From: Pseudomonadota bacterium
Lineage (GTDB): Bacteria > Desulfobacterota > Desulfovibrionia > Desulfovibrionales > Desulfovibrionaceae
Length of the DNA: 6,159 nucleotides
Direction: 5' to 3'
Assembly (NCBI GenBank): GCA_023435825.1
Contig: JAEZMB010000324.1
Span: 1-6,159 of the forward strand
The notes beneath the pieces were generated by a model. It saw only the letters and a program-made list of their open reading frames with translations, had not been told where the DNA came from and did no database searches. This document shows, one piece after another, positions 4,009-6,159 of this stretch. The position numbers and the translations under genes are program-made. Position 1 is the first letter of the stretch. Every line of letters begins with the position of its first letter.

Positions 4009-6072
4009 ATGACCATGGACCAGCAATTCGTCACCGTCGAAGGCCGCGCCATCCCCATCGAGGGCGAGCGCAACCTTCTGGAAATCATCCGCAAGGCCGG
4101 CATCGAGCTGCCGACCTTTTGCTACCACTCCGAACTGTCCGTGTACGGGGCCTGCCGCCTGTGCCTGGTGGAAGTGGCCGGACGCGGCGTCCAGGGCGCC
4201 TGCTCCACCCCGCCCGAACCGGGCCTGGACATCAAGGTCAACACCCCGCAGCTGCGCGAGATCCGCAAGATCGCCGTGGAACTGCTTTTGGCCAACCACG
4301 ACCTGAGCTGCCCCAGCTGCTTTAAAAGCGTGGACTGCAAGCTCATGGACGTGGCCCGGCGCGTGGGCGTGACCAGCGTGCGCTTCAAGCCCGTGCAGGA
4401 AAAAGCCCCGCTGGACTTCTCCTCGCCGTCGATCATCCGCGACCCCAACAAGTGCGTGCTGTGCGGCGATTGCGTGCGCATGTGCTCGGAAATCCAGGGC
4501 ATCGGGGCCATCGGCTTTGCCCATCGCGGCCACCAGACCGCCGTGTTGCCGGCCTTTGGCAAGGGTCTGGGCGAAGGCGAGTGCGTGGGCTGCGGCCAGT
4601 GCGCCAATGTTTGCCCCACCGGCGCGCTGGTTCCCCGCAGCGAAATGGACGAAGTGCTCGCCGCCCTGGCCGATCCCACCAAGACTGTGGTGGCCCAGGT
4701 GGCCCCGGCCGTGCGCGTGGGCCTGGGCGAGTGTTTCGCCAGCCCGGCCGGCGATCCGGTCATGGGCCGCATGGTCGCGGCGCTCAAGCGCCTGGGCTTC
4801 GACGCCGTCTACGACACCACCTTCGCCGCCGACCTCACCGTCATCGAGGAAGGGCAGGAGTTCCTGAGCCGCGCCGCCGCCGGCGAGAAGCTGCCCCAGT
4901 TCACCTCCTGCTGTCCCGGCTGGGTGCAGTTCGCCGAGCAGTCCTTCCCGGAACTGCTCACCAATCTGTCCTCCTGCCGCTCGCCCCAGCAGATGTTCGG
5001 CTCCCTGGTCAAGGAGATGCTGCCCGAAAAGCAGGGCATCGCCCGCAAGGACCTGATCGTGGTCTCCATCATGCCCTGCACGGCCAAGAAGTTCGAGGCG
5101 CGCCGGCCGGAATTCGCCGTGGACGGCTCGCCCGACGTCGACTTCGTGCTGACCACCCAGGAGCTGGCCCGGATGATCGACGGGGCCGGCCTGCGCTTTG
5201 GCAGCCTTGAGCCCGAGTCCCTGGACATGCCCTTTGGCTTCGGCACCGGCGCTGGCGTCATCTTCGGCGCGTCGGGCGGCGTCACCGAGGCGGTGCTGCG
5301 CTTTGCCGCCGAGAAGATCACCGGCAAGCCCCTGGCTTCGGTCGATTTCGCCGAAGTGCGCGGCGATTCCGGCCTGCGCGAGGCGACCCTGGAAGTGGGC
5401 GGCAAGACCCTGCGCCTGGCCATCGTCCATGGCCTGGCCAACGCCCGGGCCGTGGCCGAGCAGGTCGTGGCCGGCACGAGCGAATACGACCTCATCGAGG
5501 TCATGGCCTGCCCCGGCGGCTGCATCGGCGGCGCGGGCCAGCCCGTGCCCAAGGATCTGGCCGACCGCAAGCGCCGCACCAAAGCCCTCTACCAGTGCGA
5601 CAAGACCTTCCCGCTGCACAAGGCCCAGGACAACATGTTCGTCACCGAGTGCTACGACAAGTTCCTTGGCGACGTGGGCGGCCACAAGGCCCATTCCCTG
5701 CTGCACACCCACTACCAGAGCCGCCGTCGCGTCAGCGACGAGACCCTGGTGCTTCTTAGCGGCGATCCGGCCCAGACCAAGGTCCGGGTGCGGGTGTGCC
5801 TGGGCACGAGCTGCCACCTGCGCGGCGCGCAGGACATCCTGACCGGGATGCTCAAGCACATCGTGGAAAACGGCCTGGAAAACGCCGTGGACGTGCGGGC
5901 GTCGTTCTGCTTCGAGCAGTGCGCCAAGGGCCCCACCGTCGAAATGGACGGCGAAGTGATGACCCACTGCACCCTGGAAAGCGTGCTGGCCGCCCTGGAC
6001 GCCCACCTGCGCAATCCCCTGCCCCAGCCCACCAAACCCAGCGCCGGCTGCGGTTGCGGCTGCGGCAAGTAG
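4009..6072 (+). CDS. hndD: Bifurcating [FeFe]-hydrogenase catalytic subunit (HndD / HydA), with extra C-terminal [2Fe-2S] domain
   Basis: This 687-residue subunit makes or oxidises H2 at the H-cluster. N-terminal [2Fe-2S]: C38, C49, C52, C65. His-ligated [4Fe-4S]: H97, C101, C104, C110. Two further [4Fe-4S] sites: C149, C152, C155, C159 and C192, C195, C198, C202. H-cluster motifs are TSCCPGW (299-305), MPCTAKKFE (355-363) and EVMACPGGCIGGAGQP (from 497), giving ligands C302, C357, C501 and C505. The proton-relay residues C301, E281, E284, S321 and R288 are all present. These catalytic positions equal those I recall for Clostridium pasteurianum CpI plus two. A small-subunit-like segment follows (about 519-570, ending HKAHSLLHTHY), then a thioredoxin-like [2Fe-2S] domain (C597, C602, C634, C638) and a Pro-rich linker ending GCGCGCGK. 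No signal peptide is seen, so it is cytoplasmic. D. fructosovorans HndD (about 585 residues) lacks the C-terminal domain; T. maritima HydA has one. Confidence 0.96.
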   Translation: MTMDQQFVTVEGRAIPIEGERNLLEIIRKAGIELPTFCYHSELSVYGACRLCLVEVAGRGVQGACSTPPEPGLDIKVNTPQLREIRKIAVELLLANHDLSCPSCFKSVDCKLMDVARRVGVTSVRFKPVQEKAPLDFSSPSIIRDPNKCVLCGDCVRMCSEIQGIGAIGFAHRGHQTAVLPAFGKGLGEGECVGCGQCANVCPTGALVPRSEMDEVLAALADPTKTVVAQVAPAVRVGLGECFASPAGDPVMGRMVAALKRLGFDAVYDTTFAADLTVIEEGQEFLSRAAAGEKLPQFTSCCPGWVQFAEQSFPELLTNLSSCRSPQQMFGSLVKEMLPEKQGIARKDLIVVSIMPCTAKKFEARRPEFAVDGSPDVDFVLTTQELARMIDGAGLRFGSLEPESLDMPFGFGTGAGVIFGASGGVTEAVLRFAAEKITGKPLASVDFAEVRGDSGLREATLEVGGKTLRLAIVHGLANARAVAEQVVAGTSEYDLIEVMACPGGCIGGAGQPVPKDLADRKRRTKALYQCDKTFPLHKAQDNMFVTECYDKFLGDVGGHKAHSLLHTHYQSRRRVSDETLVLLSGDPAQTKVRVRVCLGTSCHLRGAQDILTGMLKHIVENGLENAVDVRASFCFEQCAKGPTVEMDGEVMTHCTLESVLAALDAHLRNPLPQPTKPSAGCGCGCGK

Positions 6073-6100
6073 CTGAATACGCGACAGTGATGATGGAAAA

Positions 6101-6134
6101 GGGCCGACCCCCGCGGGTCGGCCCTGTTTATTTT
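6101..6134 (+). terminator. Rho-independent terminator of the hydrogenase operon
   Basis: GGGCCGACCC (6101-6110) and GGGTCGGCCC (6115-6124) form a perfect 10-bp stem around CCGC, followed by TGTTTATTTT. It begins 28 bases after the hndD stop. Four A bases precede the stem, so weak termination from the opposite side is possible. Confidence 0.92.
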
Positions 6135-6159
6135 AAAATTATCGCAGATCTAACAAATT

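Noticed and set aside
4003..6006. 667-codon minus-strand open frame opposite the catalytic subunit
   Set aside because: Same GC-rich antisense artefact; the plus strand encodes a complete hydrogenase with all ligand residues.

Overview
The window is GC-rich bacterial DNA (roughly two thirds G+C) holding a complete three-gene operon for a soluble, multimeric group A [FeFe]-hydrogenase of the electron-bifurcating HydABC/Hnd type, plus the 5' part of a divergently transcribed membrane sensor gene. Codon usage, strong Shine-Dalgarno sites and the resemblance to the Hnd hydrogenases suggest a high-GC Desulfovibrionaceae sulfate reducer (Desulfovibrio/Solidesulfovibrio-like). That assignment is inference.

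Layout. (1) Positions 1-656, minus strand: the first 218 codons of a sensor protein with a membrane helix and an extracytoplasmic ligand-binding region, cut by the left edge. (2) Positions 657-1610: a long divergent intergenic region with no credible gene. It holds a candidate promoter for the sensor gene, a degenerate ~60.5-bp-period repeat series (727-997), two inverted repeats (1212-1225 and 1242-1267) and an isolated AT-rich patch (about 1276-1320). (3) Positions 1611-2117: NuoE-like subunit (HndA/HydC). (4) Positions 2117-4006: NuoF-like flavin subunit (HndC/HydB). (5) Positions 4009-6072: catalytic [FeFe]-hydrogenase subunit (HndD/HydA). (6) Positions 6101-6134: a strong intrinsic terminator ending the operon.

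The three hydrogenase genes overlap or nearly touch, each has a good ribosome binding site, and together they encode every cofactor site of a HydABC complex. These are the H-cluster ligands and proton relay, the CpI-like FeS relay in HydA, the FMN/NAD(P)H-site motifs with accessory clusters in HydB, and a thioredoxin-like [2Fe-2S] site in each of the three subunits. The expected reaction is reversible coupling of H2 to both ferredoxin and NAD(P)(H) in the cytoplasm. Domain layout and subunit lengths match the trimeric Thermotoga maritima HydCBA pattern rather than the four-gene hndABCD pattern of D. fructosovorans. The HndB-like domain is fused to the flavin subunit, and the catalytic subunit has an extra C-terminal [2Fe-2S] domain ending in an unusual Gly-Cys tail.

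The least explained material is the repeat series between the sensor gene and the operon. Its 29-base repeat and 31-32-base spacer geometry resembles a decayed CRISPR array, but it could also be a set of regulator sites. No cas genes are present.
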